Below, one piece after another: positions 46,470 to 55,951 of a stretch of 64,000 bases of DNA. Source of the stretch: an uncultured Thermoguttaceae bacterium (lineage in GTDB: Bacteria > Planctomycetota > Planctomycetia > Pirellulales > Thermoguttaceae). A model generated the notes under the pieces. The model had not been told where the DNA came from. It was given only the letters and a program-made list of their open reading frames with translations, and searched no databases. Position 1 is the first letter of the stretch. Each line of letters begins with the position of its first letter. The translations under genes and the position numbers were made by a program. The stretch lies in NCBI GenBank assembly GCA_938042245.1, contig CALIRO010000042.1, positions 1-64,000 of the forward strand, read 5' to 3'.

Positions 46470-48560
46470 ATGGCCGAGGCGGTCTCAGTACATCCTGAAG
46501 GAGTTCGTTTTGCCCGGCTGCAGGACCTGATTTTGCCGGTGGCGCTAATCTGCAGTGTGCTGGTTATTATTGTGCCCCTGCCGGCCGGGCTGATGGACGT
46601 GCTTTTATCGGCCAATATCACCATGGCGGTGATCATTCTGCTGACGACCATTTATGTGAAAACGCCGCTGGAGTTTAGTATTTTTCCGTCGTTGCTGTTG
46701 GCAACGACGCTTCTTCGGCTGGTGCTGAATGTGGCCACGACTCGGTTAATTTTGACCCGGGCAGCGGTGGATGGACCTGGGGCGGCAGGTCGGGTGGTCC
46801 AGGAGTTTGGCCGATTTGTGGCGGGCGATCAGATCGTAGTAGGTCTAATTATCTTTGCCATTATTGTCGTCATTCAATTTGTGGTGATCACCAAGGGGGC
46901 AACCCGTATCAGTGAGGTGGCAGCTCGGTTTGCATTGGACGGGATGCCGGGTCGGCAGATGGCCATCGACGCCGACCTGAACGCCGGCATTATCGACGAG
47001 AAAGAGGCCCAGCGGCGTCGGGAGGAGATCACCCGACAGGCAGACTTTTTCGGCGCTATGGATGGTGCCAGCAAGTTTGTCCGTGGGGATGCGATTGCCG
47101 GGATCATTATTACCCTGATCAACATTATCGGCGGGTTGATCATCGGGGTGTTGCAGGCCGGTATGTCTCTGGACCGGGCCGTTTCCGTCTTTACCACCCT
47201 GACCATCGGCGACGGCCTGGTCAGTCAGGTGCCGGCGTTTTTGATTTCGTTGGCGGCTGGGCTTTTGGTTACCCGCAGCAGTCAGCCGAGCAACCTACCC
47301 ACCGAGTTCATTCACCAGATATTTTCTCGACCGCAGGCGTTGGCGGTGGCCGGGACGTTTTTAGCCCTCCTAGTGTTCACCAATTTGCCAAAAGTCCCTT
47401 TGACCGCCTTGGGGGCCAGTTGTTTGGGTCTGGCCTGGATGCTTCGGCAGCGGGCCCTTCGGGTGCAAGCGGCTGAAGAAGCCAAAAAGAAAGCCGAACA
47501 GGCCAAACCTCAAGAGCCGCGTGTGGAAGATTACCTAGCCGTTGATCCCATGGAGATCGAATTGGGCGTCGGGCTAATCCGGTTGGCTGACCCCAAGCGC
47601 GGCGGCGACCTGTTAGAGCGTATCCAGCGGGTTCGGCAAAAGCTGGCCGCCGAAATAGGTATCATCCTCCCGAAGGTGCGGGTTCGGGATAACATTCGGC
47701 TGGGGGAGTACGAGTATCGGATCAAGATTGCGGACATGCCAGTGGCCGAGGGGGTGGTGTATCCGCATTTGCTGTTGGCGTTGGATTCCGGCATGGCGCG
47801 TGGTCCGATTGAGGGGACGCCGACTAAAGATCCGGCCTTTGGCAGTCCGGCCTTTTGGATCGAGCCAGCCCAGCGCGAGATGGCCGAGCTGAAAGGATAT
47901 ACAGTAGTGGAACCAGCCAGTGTGCTGGCAACTCATCTGACGGAAACGGTGCGTCGCCATGCGGATGAATTGCTTACGCGGGATGCCACGAAACATTTGA
48001 TTAACGAGCTGAAGCAAACCTCCCCCGCCGTGGTGGAAGAGTTGATTCCGGGCGTGATGAAACTGGCCGAGGTCCAGCAAGTCTTACAGATGCTTTTGCG
48101 GGAACAGGTGCCGATCCGGAACTTAGCGGCCATTTTGGAAACCCTGGGGGATTATGCCCCCCGGACGAAGGATCCGGTGTTGCTGACCGAATATGTGCGG
48201 CATCGACTGGCCCGGACGCTTTCGACCCGATATCGAGACGCCGACGGGGTGTTGCATGTGGTAACTTTGGACCCGCTTTTAGAGGAGCGGATCCGGGCAG
48301 CGGTAGAACACAGCGAGCATGGGTTGATGGTGCGGTTGACGCCGCAGGCGGTAGAAGGGATTTGCCGGGCCATTGGCCAGCAGATCCAACGACTGACTTC
48401 GGAGGGGCGTCCGCCGGTGGTGCTAGTAAGTCCACAGATTCGGGCGGCCTTGAAGCGGATGACCCTTGGGCATTTACCCAATTTGGTGGTGCTTAGTTAC
48501 AACGAAGTGACGAGAGATACGAAAGTTCATTCAATAGGGGTGGTTTCTGAGTCCCGATAA
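46470..48560 (+). CDS. flhA: Flagellar export protein FlhA
   Basis: 696 residues. Eight membrane helices in the first half (about 20-330). The FHIPEP signature region is visible as ATTLLRLVLNVATTRLIL and DGMPGRQMAIDADLNAGIID, followed by the EKEAQRRREEI loop. The cytoplasmic C-terminal half (about 350-696) has the export-gate docking domain, e.g. LTETVRRHADELLTRDATKH. It forms the nonameric gate of the flagellar type III secretion apparatus. GGAGAGGG precedes the ATG at 46470. First gene of flhA-flhF-flhG-(85 aa)-fliA. Confidence 0.97.
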   Translation: MAEAVSVHPEGVRFARLQDLILPVALICSVLVIIVPLPAGLMDVLLSANITMAVIILLTTIYVKTPLEFSIFPSLLLATTLLRLVLNVATTRLILTRAAVDGPGAAGRVVQEFGRFVAGDQIVVGLIIFAIIVVIQFVVITKGATRISEVAARFALDGMPGRQMAIDADLNAGIIDEKEAQRRREEITRQADFFGAMDGASKFVRGDAIAGIIITLINIIGGLIIGVLQAGMSLDRAVSVFTTLTIGDGLVSQVPAFLISLAAGLLVTRSSQPSNLPTEFIHQIFSRPQALAVAGTFLALLVFTNLPKVPLTALGASCLGLAWMLRQRALRVQAAEEAKKKAEQAKPQEPRVEDYLAVDPMEIELGVGLIRLADPKRGGDLLERIQRVRQKLAAEIGIILPKVRVRDNIRLGEYEYRIKIADMPVAEGVVYPHLLLALDSGMARGPIEGTPTKDPAFGSPAFWIEPAQREMAELKGYTVVEPASVLATHLTETVRRHADELLTRDATKHLINELKQTSPAVVEELIPGVMKLAEVQQVLQMLLREQVPIRNLAAILETLGDYAPRTKDPVLLTEYVRHRLARTLSTRYRDADGVLHVVTLDPLLEERIRAAVEHSEHGLMVRLTPQAVEGICRAIGQQIQRLTSEGRPPVVLVSPQIRAALKRMTLGHLPNLVVLSYNEVTRDTKVHSIGVVSESR

Positions 48561-48686
48561 CAACCGGCTTTATCCGCTTAGGCAGACTGCTGCCCCTAAA
48601 AGAAAAACCGAGGAAGAACCCAACCAGGAAGTCCAAAGTTCCTTATTTCCACCAAGAGGACTGCCCACGGTAGGAAAGGCAAGGAT

Positions 48687-49892
48687 ATGGAAATCCGAAC
48701 CTATCGAGCGCGTTCGATGCAGGAAGCCTTGGCGATGGTCCGGCGGGAATTAGGGCCGGAGGCCGCCATCTTGCACACCCGGGAAGTACGCCGGGGACGG
48801 TTGTTCGGCTGGCTGACCGGGGCCCGATGGATTGAGGTAACTGCCTCCGCGGAGGTGCGGGTGCCAAGTCGGTTGCCTCAGGAGCAGTGGGACTGTCCGG
48901 GAGCTTCGGCTGGCCAAGCGGAACCGAGTTGGGCGTCGTTTCGAAGCCGTCAACCGGTCGATGCTGGGATCCCCTTAGATCGGCTGCCAGGGGCTTCTGC
49001 CGGGAGCCGGACAGGCCGGTGCAGCGGGCAACTCGCCAGCTTGGTCCGACAATGGGAGGCCGAAACCCGGCAAGCAGGCCATCGGGAATTGCCGGAAGTG
49101 TTGTTCCGCCTATTTGCGGAGCTATTGGATGCGGAGTGGGAAGAGCATGTTGCTCGGGAGCTTATCGAACAGATGCGGGACAACCTCGGCCAAGCCGACC
49201 CGGTGGACCCCGTGTTGGTGCGTGCCCGAGCGCTGCGTTTGGTGGAATCGGAGATTCGCACTACGGGGCCATTGCAGCTGCAGCCGGGCCGTCGCCGCGT
49301 GGTAGCCTTGGTAGGCCCCACCGGAGTGGGCAAAACGACCACGATTGCCAAATTGGCCGCCCATTACCGCCTCAAACAGCGCCGCCGAGTGGGACTGATT
49401 ACCGTGGATACCTATCGGATTGCCGCTGTAGAACAACTGCGCACCTATGCCGACATTATCGATCTACCGATGTATGTCGTTTGCACCCCGCGGGAGATGC
49501 GGGAGGCAAGCCGACAATGGGAAGGCCTGGATCTTGTACTTATGGACACCGCAGGCCGAAGCCCCCGCGATGAAATCAAACTCCAGGAGCTGAAAGCCTT
49601 CCTCCAGGAAGCCCAGGCCGATGAAGTGCATCTGGTGCTTTCGACCACTTCCAGCGCTCGGGCACTAGTAGAGACGGCCCGACAATTTCAATCGGTTGGC
49701 CTCAGCGCGCTGCTTTTGACAAAACTGGACGAGGCGTCGGCCTTGGGACATGTATTTTCGCTTTTGCGGGCCGCTCGATTGCCAGTCAGTTATCTGACCA
49801 ATGGGCAGAATGTTCCGGAGGATATCGAGGTAGCGCAGGCGGAGCGATTGGCTCGTTGGATTGTGGGCGTGGAAGCGTTGCCGGCGCACTGA
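48687..49892 (+). CDS. flhF: Flagellar SRP-like GTPase FlhF
   Basis: 401 residues. An N-terminal region (MEIRTYRARSMQEALAMVRR) is the FlhF B-domain start, followed by a variable linker, the helical N domain, and the GTPase core with P-loop GPTGVGKTTTIAKLAA (about 210-225), VGLITVDTYRIAAVEQLRTY, DTAGRSPRD and LTKLDEASALG. It targets the first flagellar proteins to the pole and pairs with FlhG. ATG 48687 is preceded by AGGAAAGGCAAGG. Confidence 0.95.
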   Translation: MEIRTYRARSMQEALAMVRRELGPEAAILHTREVRRGRLFGWLTGARWIEVTASAEVRVPSRLPQEQWDCPGASAGQAEPSWASFRSRQPVDAGIPLDRLPGASAGSRTGRCSGQLASLVRQWEAETRQAGHRELPEVLFRLFAELLDAEWEEHVARELIEQMRDNLGQADPVDPVLVRARALRLVESEIRTTGPLQLQPGRRRVVALVGPTGVGKTTTIAKLAAHYRLKQRRRVGLITVDTYRIAAVEQLRTYADIIDLPMYVVCTPREMREASRQWEGLDLVLMDTAGRSPRDEIKLQELKAFLQEAQADEVHLVLSTTSSARALVETARQFQSVGLSALLLTKLDEASALGHVFSLLRAARLPVSYLTNGQNVPEDIEVAQAERLARWIVGVEALPAH

Positions 49893-49941
49893 ACCAATCC
49901 AGCGGCTTTGGATGGAGCAATTTCTCCCAAGGGGTGCGAAG

Positions 49942-51006
49942 ATGCAAGGCGACTCGATGATCCAGGATCAAGCGAGCCGACTTCGGCAGTGGGTCCGGCA
50001 ATATGGCTCCGAGGGGGCGGGCAGTCGGATGCCGCGGCTGGTGGTGGTTTTAGGAGGCCGACCTGGGGTAGGAGCTACGACCTTGGCCATGAATCTGGCA
50101 GCCGCCTTTAGCGCCACCGGTCTGCGCAGCGTGCTGCTGGATGCAGCCATGGGCCGGGCGGATGCTACCCGAAGGTGCGGCCTTCGGAGCCAAGAAACGC
50201 TTGCGGATGTGGTTTCGGCGGGCCGCACGTTGGCCGACATCCTTCAACGGGTCCCGGAAGGATTTTATGTGGCCCCCGGGGTTGGGCCGGGGCAGCGACT
50301 GATAGGCGATGCCCGTTATAGTTCCCAACGGATTTTGGAGGGGCTTCGTCGTCTTGGGGGCTGGGCGGAGATAGTGCTGGCCGACCTAGGAACTGGCCTA
50401 TCCGCGTGGATGCGAGCGCTGTGGCGGGCAGCGGATTGTCGGCTGGTAGTAACCAGCCCAGAACAGAATATACTTATGGATACGTATGCCACGATCAAAC
50501 TTCTGACAACGCAAGTGGCGCTGGCCCCAATCCACCTGGTGGTCAGTCGGGCTGTCCAAAAGGAAGCCCAGGAGGTGTACGAACGATTGGCCCGGACCTG
50601 TTTACGTTTTTTGGCTTTGCCGGTCAGCTACGCCGGCTTTGTGCCAGTGGAGGAAAGCCTGGCCGAGAAGGAGGAGGAACAAAAATTAGCTATGCCGTGG
50701 CGGCTGGCTGGTCGTTCGGCCGAGCCAATCCAACAGATAGCCCACTATGTGGCCCAACTGCTCGGAAAACGCCCTGGGCTAGTGGACCCAACCTGCCCAT
50801 CGTCGCCTGCCGACCAAACCGATGTCAGGTTCGCTTCGACCAGCAAGGCGGGCCCGGTTCGATCCGAACCTGCTTGGCTGCAGGCCTCTGCCACGCCGCC
50901 GCACTGGCATGTGTACCCAGGGGATTGGGTCGGCAGAGTTGGCTTTCCTGTAACCGTTTCTCCCTCATTAAATAGGCCGGTTGAGGAAAATAGCAAAAAA
51001 GTTTAA
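49942..51006 (+). CDS. flhG: FlhG/YlxH-type MinD-like protein lacking P-loop lysine
   Basis: 354 residues from ATG 49942 (AAGGGG upstream), 49 bases after flhF. MinD/ParA fold: the first strand and P-loop read VVVLGGRPGVGATTLAMNLA, then RSVLLDAAMGRADATRRCGL and a Walker B-like IVLADLGTG. In active members the loop is KGGVGKT; here both the signature Lys and the P-loop Lys are replaced (Leu and Ala, GCT codon). The C-terminal 80 residues are Pro/Ser-rich and probably disordered. FlhG normally sets flagellar number by switching FlhF. ATPase activity is doubtful. Confidence 0.88.
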   Translation: MQGDSMIQDQASRLRQWVRQYGSEGAGSRMPRLVVVLGGRPGVGATTLAMNLAAAFSATGLRSVLLDAAMGRADATRRCGLRSQETLADVVSAGRTLADILQRVPEGFYVAPGVGPGQRLIGDARYSSQRILEGLRRLGGWAEIVLADLGTGLSAWMRALWRAADCRLVVTSPEQNILMDTYATIKLLTTQVALAPIHLVVSRAVQKEAQEVYERLARTCLRFLALPVSYAGFVPVEESLAEKEEEQKLAMPWRLAGRSAEPIQQIAHYVAQLLGKRPGLVDPTCPSSPADQTDVRFASTSKAGPVRSEPAWLQASATPPHWHVYPGDWVGRVGFPVTVSPSLNRPVEENSKKV

Positions 51007-51108
51007 ACCCTGACGTTACTTGGACCGATAGCAGAATAGGTTTGAATATCTTTCCGACTGATAAAATGAATCGACTGGGTGGACTGTGCGGGCTGAAAGG
51101 ATGCGGCC

Positions 51109-51366
51109 ATGGGCCGATTGTTCGCCAGTTTGTTCGGCGCCGTGGCATTTCTGGTGGTTGTGCTTCGCAGCTGGACGGAAGGTTGGGCCATCGAACCCAC
51201 TTTGCAACAGGCTTGCTTGGCCCTGGTGATCTTTTCGTTATTAGGCGGTTGGGTAGGCTGGACAGCCGACACCGCCATTTGCCAGGCCGTCCAAACTCAG
51301 TTGGACGCCGCCCTCGGTCCTGCCGCCGCAGCCCAATCCGAATCCTCGCCGACCCCACCCAGATAA
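51109..51366 (+). CDS. 85-residue two-helix membrane protein in flagellar cluster
   Basis: Two hydrophobic helices (about 5-20, FASLFGAVAFLVVVL, and 33-51, ACLALVIFSLLGGWVGW) and a short Ala/Pro/Ser-rich tail. It is the only gene between flhG and fliA on the same strand, 102 bases after flhG. I do not recognise the family; position suggests a flagellar accessory role. The second helix in particular looks like a true membrane segment, so I consider the gene real. No strong ribosome-binding site: AAAGGATGCGGCC precedes ATG. Confidence 0.75.
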   Translation: MGRLFASLFGAVAFLVVVLRSWTEGWAIEPTLQQACLALVIFSLLGGWVGWTADTAICQAVQTQLDAALGPAAAAQSESSPTPPR

Positions 51367-51550
51367 AGTCCACCCAGTTCCATGTCCCCTCACCGTCTGT
51401 GCTAGATCGGTGTTCTTCGTTCCGCGTGAAAAAAAACGGCATTTGGTCCTATCGATCCTTGGGCTTCGGATTCATCAGCCCACAGAACTCCGTTCCCACC
51501 GGGGGCGTAGGTGCCACCGCTATGCCAGCCGTTGCAATCCCCCGGACTTA

Positions 51551-51586
51551 CCAGAACCTTTAAAGCAACTCCCAGAACCTTAAAGG
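51551..51586 (+). promoter_or_regulatory. Direct repeat upstream of fliA
   Basis: CCAGAACCTTTAAAG (from 51551) and CCAGAACCTTAAAGG (from 51572) are 21 bases apart, two helical turns, about 40-70 bases before the fliA start. It may be an operator or a duplicated promoter element. Confidence 0.5.
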
Positions 51587-51622
51587 ACCCAAGCAAACCC
51601 AGAGGAAATCACGGAGGAGTCC

Positions 51623-52405
51623 ATGAACACGACCACTCTGGCAGCCGAAGACCTAGAACGACTCTGGATCGAATACAAAAAAGACCCCTCCAACAAAGAG
51701 CTTCGCAATAAACTGATCGAGGCCTATATGCCGTTGGTCCGGTATAATGCGGAGCGCATATGGGCTCGTCTGCCAGAGGGAGTGGATTTAGACGATTTGG
51801 TCTCCGCAGGCGTTTTTGGGCTGATCGATGCCATCGAGGCTTTTGATCTGTCTCGGGGGGTCAAATTCGAAACCTATTGTGTGCCTCGGATTCGCGGCGC
51901 CATGCTGGACGAACTGCGCACCATGGATTGGGTGCCTCGCTTGGTCCGCAGCAAAGCCAGCAAACTCAACGAAGCCATGCAAACTCTCGAAGCCCGCCTG
52001 GGCCGACAACCCACCCAACAGGAACTGGCCCAGGAACTCGGCATCTCCGTCGAAGAACTAGAAAAAATGATTCAGGAGGCCAGCACCGTCAATCTGATCA
52101 GCCTCAACAAAAAATGGTACGAAACAGATAGCTATAAAGATGTCCGCGAAATCGACATCCTCGAAGACAAAAAAGGCGAAGACCCAACCCGCCGACTCCA
52201 AAAAGCAGACCTCATGCGAATCGTTACCAAGGGGCTGAATCGCAATGAACGGCTTATCCTGATTCTCTATTACTATGAAGAAATGACCATGAAAGAGATC
52301 GGCGCTACGTTAGACTTGTCGGAAAGTCGGGTCAGCCAAATGCACAGTGCCATCGTCCAACGCCTGAAAAACCAACTCGAACAGCGCCGCACCGAATTCG
52401 CTTAA
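51623..52405 (+). CDS. fliA: FliA/WhiG family flagellar sigma factor
   Basis: 260 residues. Region 2 (about 30-110) has YMPLVRYNAERIWARLPEGV and ISAGVFGLIDAIEAFD-like VSAGVFGLIDAIEAFDLSRG, with RIRGAMLDELRTMDWVPR typical of the FliA/WhiG class; region 3 (115-165, RQPTQQELAQELGISVEELE) and region 4 (205-255, LSESRVSQMHSAIVQRLKNQ) follow. Directs RNA polymerase to late flagellar promoters. GGAGGAG precedes the ATG at 51623. Last gene of the cluster; the anti-sigma factor flgM is not in this window. Confidence 0.95.
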   Translation: MNTTTLAAEDLERLWIEYKKDPSNKELRNKLIEAYMPLVRYNAERIWARLPEGVDLDDLVSAGVFGLIDAIEAFDLSRGVKFETYCVPRIRGAMLDELRTMDWVPRLVRSKASKLNEAMQTLEARLGRQPTQQELAQELGISVEELEKMIQEASTVNLISLNKKWYETDSYKDVREIDILEDKKGEDPTRRLQKADLMRIVTKGLNRNERLILILYYYEEMTMKEIGATLDLSESRVSQMHSAIVQRLKNQLEQRRTEFA

Positions 52406-52541
52406 TGAACATTTGTTTTATACACCGATGCTGAGCAGCTTTTGGAAGCATGGGGAACAGCCCGCTCCAAAACATTCCATCGCTTCTGGGGACAAGAGAG
52501 CCGTTTCTCCCCATAGCTAAAGCCCTTCCGGTGCAGAGAGG

Positions 52542-53591
52542 TTAGAGCCCACCGCGGCTAGTCAACCAGCGTTCGGCATCTAGGGCGGCCATGCAGCCAG
52601 TGCCCGCTGCCGTAATCGCTTGCCGATAGTAATCGTCGCACACATCGCCGGCGGCAAACACCCCCTCGACGCTGGTATAGGTGCGGAAGGGCGTCGTCCA
52701 TTTGATGTATTTGTGTTCCGTTAGTTCCAGTTGCCCTTCTAAGAACTGGGTGTTGGGCGTATGGCCAATAGCCACGAAGAGGCCCGAGACATCCAGGAGC
52801 AATTCTGGCTGGCCAGCGGTGCTTCGCAGACGCAGGCCGGTAACCCCGTCTTGGTCGTTGCCTAGCACCTCTTGCACCACCCGGTTCCAGAGGATTTGGA
52901 TTTTGGGATGTTCTAAGGCCCGGCGTGCCATCGGTTTGGAGGCCCGCAATTGATCCCGGCGATGCACCAGATAGACGATGCTAGCAAACTTGGCCATATA
53001 GAGGGCTTCTTCGACGGCCGCATCGCCGCCTCCGACAACAGCCACGGGCCGATTCCGGAACCGCGGCAATGCCCCGTCGCAAACTGCACAGGCGCTCACA
53101 CCCCGGTTTTTGAAGCGCTCTTCTGATTCCAGCCCCAACCAGTTGGCCCGGGCGCCAGTGGCCACAATCACCGCCAGCGCCTCCCACTGGCTGCCGTCGG
53201 ATGCCCAAAGCCGAAAGGGATAGGCCTTAAAATCCACCCGCACGATGTCTTCGGTGATTACGCGGGCGCCGAAATTTTTGGCCTGCTGACGCATAAGCTC
53301 CATAAGTTCCGGGCCGGTGATACAGTGGCCTAGATGCGGCGGCATGTATTGGCGTTTGGCAGGGTCAATGGCCGACTCCAAGTACTCCTGCAATCGGCCT
53401 GCGGGAAAGCCGGGGTAGTTCTCTACTTCGGTCGTTAGAGCCAATTGTCCCAGAGGCAGCAGCCCGGCCATCCGATTTTCCTCGGTTTCCGCTCCTTCAA
53501 ACACAAGCGGTTGCAATTCTGCCCGAGCCGTGTAGATGGCCGCTGTCCAAGCCGCCGGCCCACTGCCAATGATGATTACCTTCTCCGGCAT
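52542..53591 (-). CDS. trxB: Thioredoxin reductase with two insertions
   Basis: 349 residues from ATG 53591 (GGAG 8 bases upstream); the extra 11 codons to 53624 are not needed. FAD motif [15 protein letters not shown] (9-23), redox pair C168/C171 in ACAVCDG, NADPH motif [16 protein letters not shown], and the C-terminal ATG/GD FAD block [21 protein letters not shown]. coli TrxB has 321 residues; here two stretches are longer (about 35-50 near [13 protein letters not shown], and about 65-93 before GPELM). Keeps thioredoxin reduced with NADPH. No trx gene is adjacent. Confidence 0.94.
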   Translation of the reverse strand: MPEKVIIIGSGPAAWTAAIYTARAELQPLVFEGAETEENRMAGLLPLGQLALTTEVENYPGFPAGRLQEYLESAIDPAKRQYMPPHLGHCITGPELMELMRQQAKNFGARVITEDIVRVDFKAYPFRLWASDGSQWEALAVIVATGARANWLGLESEERFKNRGVSACAVCDGALPRFRNRPVAVVGGGDAAVEEALYMAKFASIVYLVHRRDQLRASKPMARRALEHPKIQILWNRVVQEVLGNDQDGVTGLRLRSTAGQPELLLDVSGLFVAIGHTPNTQFLEGQLELTEHKYIKWTTPFRTYTSVEGVFAAGDVCDDYYRQAITAAGTGCMAALDAERWLTSRGGL

Positions 53592-53787
53592 CCCAATTTC
53601 TCCGTAAAACAGAGCAATTGCCATTTCCTAAACGCCTAAAGGAACATATTATAGAACAGAATTCGATAGAATATAGAGGCCGTCCCGAGGTGGCCTGGCA
53701 CTCTGGTTGCCCGAAGCCAGAAGGGGCCTGGGTAGTTGGCGCCCGGCCGAGGTGTTCAGGAAAACCGGTCCGAAGGAGAACGGTTCG

Positions 53788-55770
53788 ATGCTCCATAATG
53801 CGATGTTGATCGGCTTGGTTTCATTAGCGGCGCTGGTGGTGGCGTATTTTACGTATGGCCGGTTTTTGGCCGGGCGGGTCTTTCGGTTGGACCCGAACCG
53901 AATCACGCCCTCCCATTTGCTGCGGGATGGAATCGACTATGTGCCGACCAGGCCGCCGATTTTGTTTGGCCATCATTTTGCCTCGATTGCGGGTCTAGGA
54001 CCGATCCTAGGGCCTGCTTTGGCGGTCATTTGGGGTTGGCTGCCAGCCCTATTGTGGGTCGTGCTGGGATCGATCTTTATTGGAGCAGTGCATGATATGG
54101 GGGCGCTGTATGTCAGTCTGCATCACCAAGGCCGATCCATCGGGGAAGTGAGCCGACATGTCATTGGTCCCCGTGCTCGCTTGCTCTCGTTGCTGATCAT
54201 TTTTTTCATGATGTCGGTGGCCATGGGCGCCTTTTGCAGCACAATTGCCGATCTGTTCCTCAACTATAACCCCGATGCGATCATCCCGACCTTTGGCCTG
54301 ATGGTGGTGGCGATCTGTGTCGGTCTGGCCGTCTATCAATTCCGGGCACCATTGACCCTGACCACCGTAGTAGCTTTGGTGGTCTTTGCGGGGCTGATCG
54401 TTTACGGCATCTATCAGCCTGTGCTTAGTTACCGATGGTTTTGTTCGCCCCAGACACGTCAGCATCTTGACACAGCGATTCAGCAAGCAGAAAGTTCCGC
54501 CCCCCCGTCGGAAGCCTCGGAGAGCGAAGGCAGGGAAATTTCCGGCGTGGACAAGCTGGCGGACGAACCCAGGCCCCGTTTAACCCGGCCGTATGGCGCT
54601 GCCATGGTCAAGAAATACTTACAAGCAACCGCCACCCCGGAAGCCCGGCACGCATTGGCCGAGCTGGGCGCCTTAACGGATCCCCAATCCGCTTTAGGAC
54701 GGGCCAATTACGCCTGGATCCTCGCCCTGTTGGGCTACGCCTTCTTGGCCTCCGTGTTGCCCGTCTGGTTGCTTTTGCAACCCCGGGACTACATCAACAG
54801 TTTCCAGCTTTATTTCATGCTGATTGCGCTGTTCGTCGGGCTGATGATTGCCGGCCTGCAGGCTTCAGAGGCCAATCGGGTAGAATGCGAACCGATCCGT
54901 ACCCACCTGCCCGATGCCTTACCCTGGCTGCCTTTCCTATTTGTTACAGTAGCCTGTGGGGCAGTCAGCGGGTTCCATAGCCTGGTCTCCAGCGGCACCA
55001 CGGTCAAACAACTGGACCGGGAAACCCATGCCCTGCCGATCGGCTACGGCGGCATGTTAACCGAAGCGGCCTTGGCCGTGCTGGTGATCGTGGCCTGTGT
55101 GGCGGGCAACAGCCAAGATTGGGCGCCCGGCGGCATCTACGCCAGTTGGAGCGGGCTGCGCGGCGCTGGCCTTGCCGGCCAACTCCATGCGATGTTCCAT
55201 GGCGGCTCCATGTTCCTCCAGCATTTGGGTATCCCCGCACCGGTGGGCCGAACCTTGCTGGCTGTTACGGTGGTCGCCTTTGCCCTAACCACCCTCGACT
55301 CGGCCACCCGACTGTTGCGCTTCAATGTCGAAGAGCTGTGCCGGGCGTTGCACCTGCACTGGTTGGCCAACCGGTACGTCAGTTCAGCGGTGGCCGTCGC
55401 GGGAATTGCCTTTTTTGCCCTGGTACCGGCAGGGCAGACCCTCTGGCGGCTTTTCGGCACCGTTAATCAAATGCTTGCCGGCTTGGCTCTGTTGGTCGTC
55501 AGTGTGTTTTTGTGGAAGCTACGCCGCCCGGTTTGGTACACCTTGCTGCCGATGATCGCTATGTTGATCGTTTCTACCTGGGCCATCCTGCTGAGCATCC
55601 CCGGCTTCTGGAAAGATTCGACCTTGGCGCCTTCTCAGCAATGGGCGTTAACGGGAGTTTCCGGCATTTTGATCGCCATGGCCGGTTGGCTTCTGCTGGA
55701 GGCCCTGGTTGTCTTCGCCAAAGGCCGCCACCCCCAGCCTATCACCGACCAACCAATGCCCACACCATAG
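53788..55770 (+). CDS. cstA: Carbon starvation protein A (peptide/pyruvate transporter family)
   Basis: 660 residues from ATG 53788, after AAGGAG; upstream frame ignored. About 14 hydrophobic helices. Family stretches: YFTYGRFLAGRVFRLDPNRI, FGHHFASIAGLGPILGPALA and FHSLVSSGTTVKQLDRETHA. A hydrophilic loop of about 75 residues (about 230-305, Glu/Ser/Pro-rich) sits between two helices, longer than I expect. CstA proteins import peptides or pyruvate in studied bacteria, induced on carbon starvation. The DUF4161-type C-terminus of CstA/YjiY is partly present. Confidence 0.94.
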   Translation: MLHNAMLIGLVSLAALVVAYFTYGRFLAGRVFRLDPNRITPSHLLRDGIDYVPTRPPILFGHHFASIAGLGPILGPALAVIWGWLPALLWVVLGSIFIGAVHDMGALYVSLHHQGRSIGEVSRHVIGPRARLLSLLIIFFMMSVAMGAFCSTIADLFLNYNPDAIIPTFGLMVVAICVGLAVYQFRAPLTLTTVVALVVFAGLIVYGIYQPVLSYRWFCSPQTRQHLDTAIQQAESSAPPSEASESEGREISGVDKLADEPRPRLTRPYGAAMVKKYLQATATPEARHALAELGALTDPQSALGRANYAWILALLGYAFLASVLPVWLLLQPRDYINSFQLYFMLIALFVGLMIAGLQASEANRVECEPIRTHLPDALPWLPFLFVTVACGAVSGFHSLVSSGTTVKQLDRETHALPIGYGGMLTEAALAVLVIVACVAGNSQDWAPGGIYASWSGLRGAGLAGQLHAMFHGGSMFLQHLGIPAPVGRTLLAVTVVAFALTTLDSATRLLRFNVEELCRALHLHWLANRYVSSAVAVAGIAFFALVPAGQTLWRLFGTVNQMLAGLALLVVSVFLWKLRRPVWYTLLPMIAMLIVSTWAILLSIPGFWKDSTLAPSQQWALTGVSGILIAMAGWLLLEALVVFAKGRHPQPITDQPMPTP

Positions 55771-55951
55771 CCGATTGCCTTCCACGCCTCTGCCTGCTGT
55801 GGAAGAGGCATTTGTAGCATCCCTGCGGCCTGTCTGCCAGGGTGGGGAGAAACGATGCGGGTCAAGATGCTCCTACCTTCCGTGGTGGCGGGCGGGACGC
55901 TCGCACCTCTAAAAGGAAAAGTTAAGCAAAAGTGGGCAGTCTTTCCGGAAT

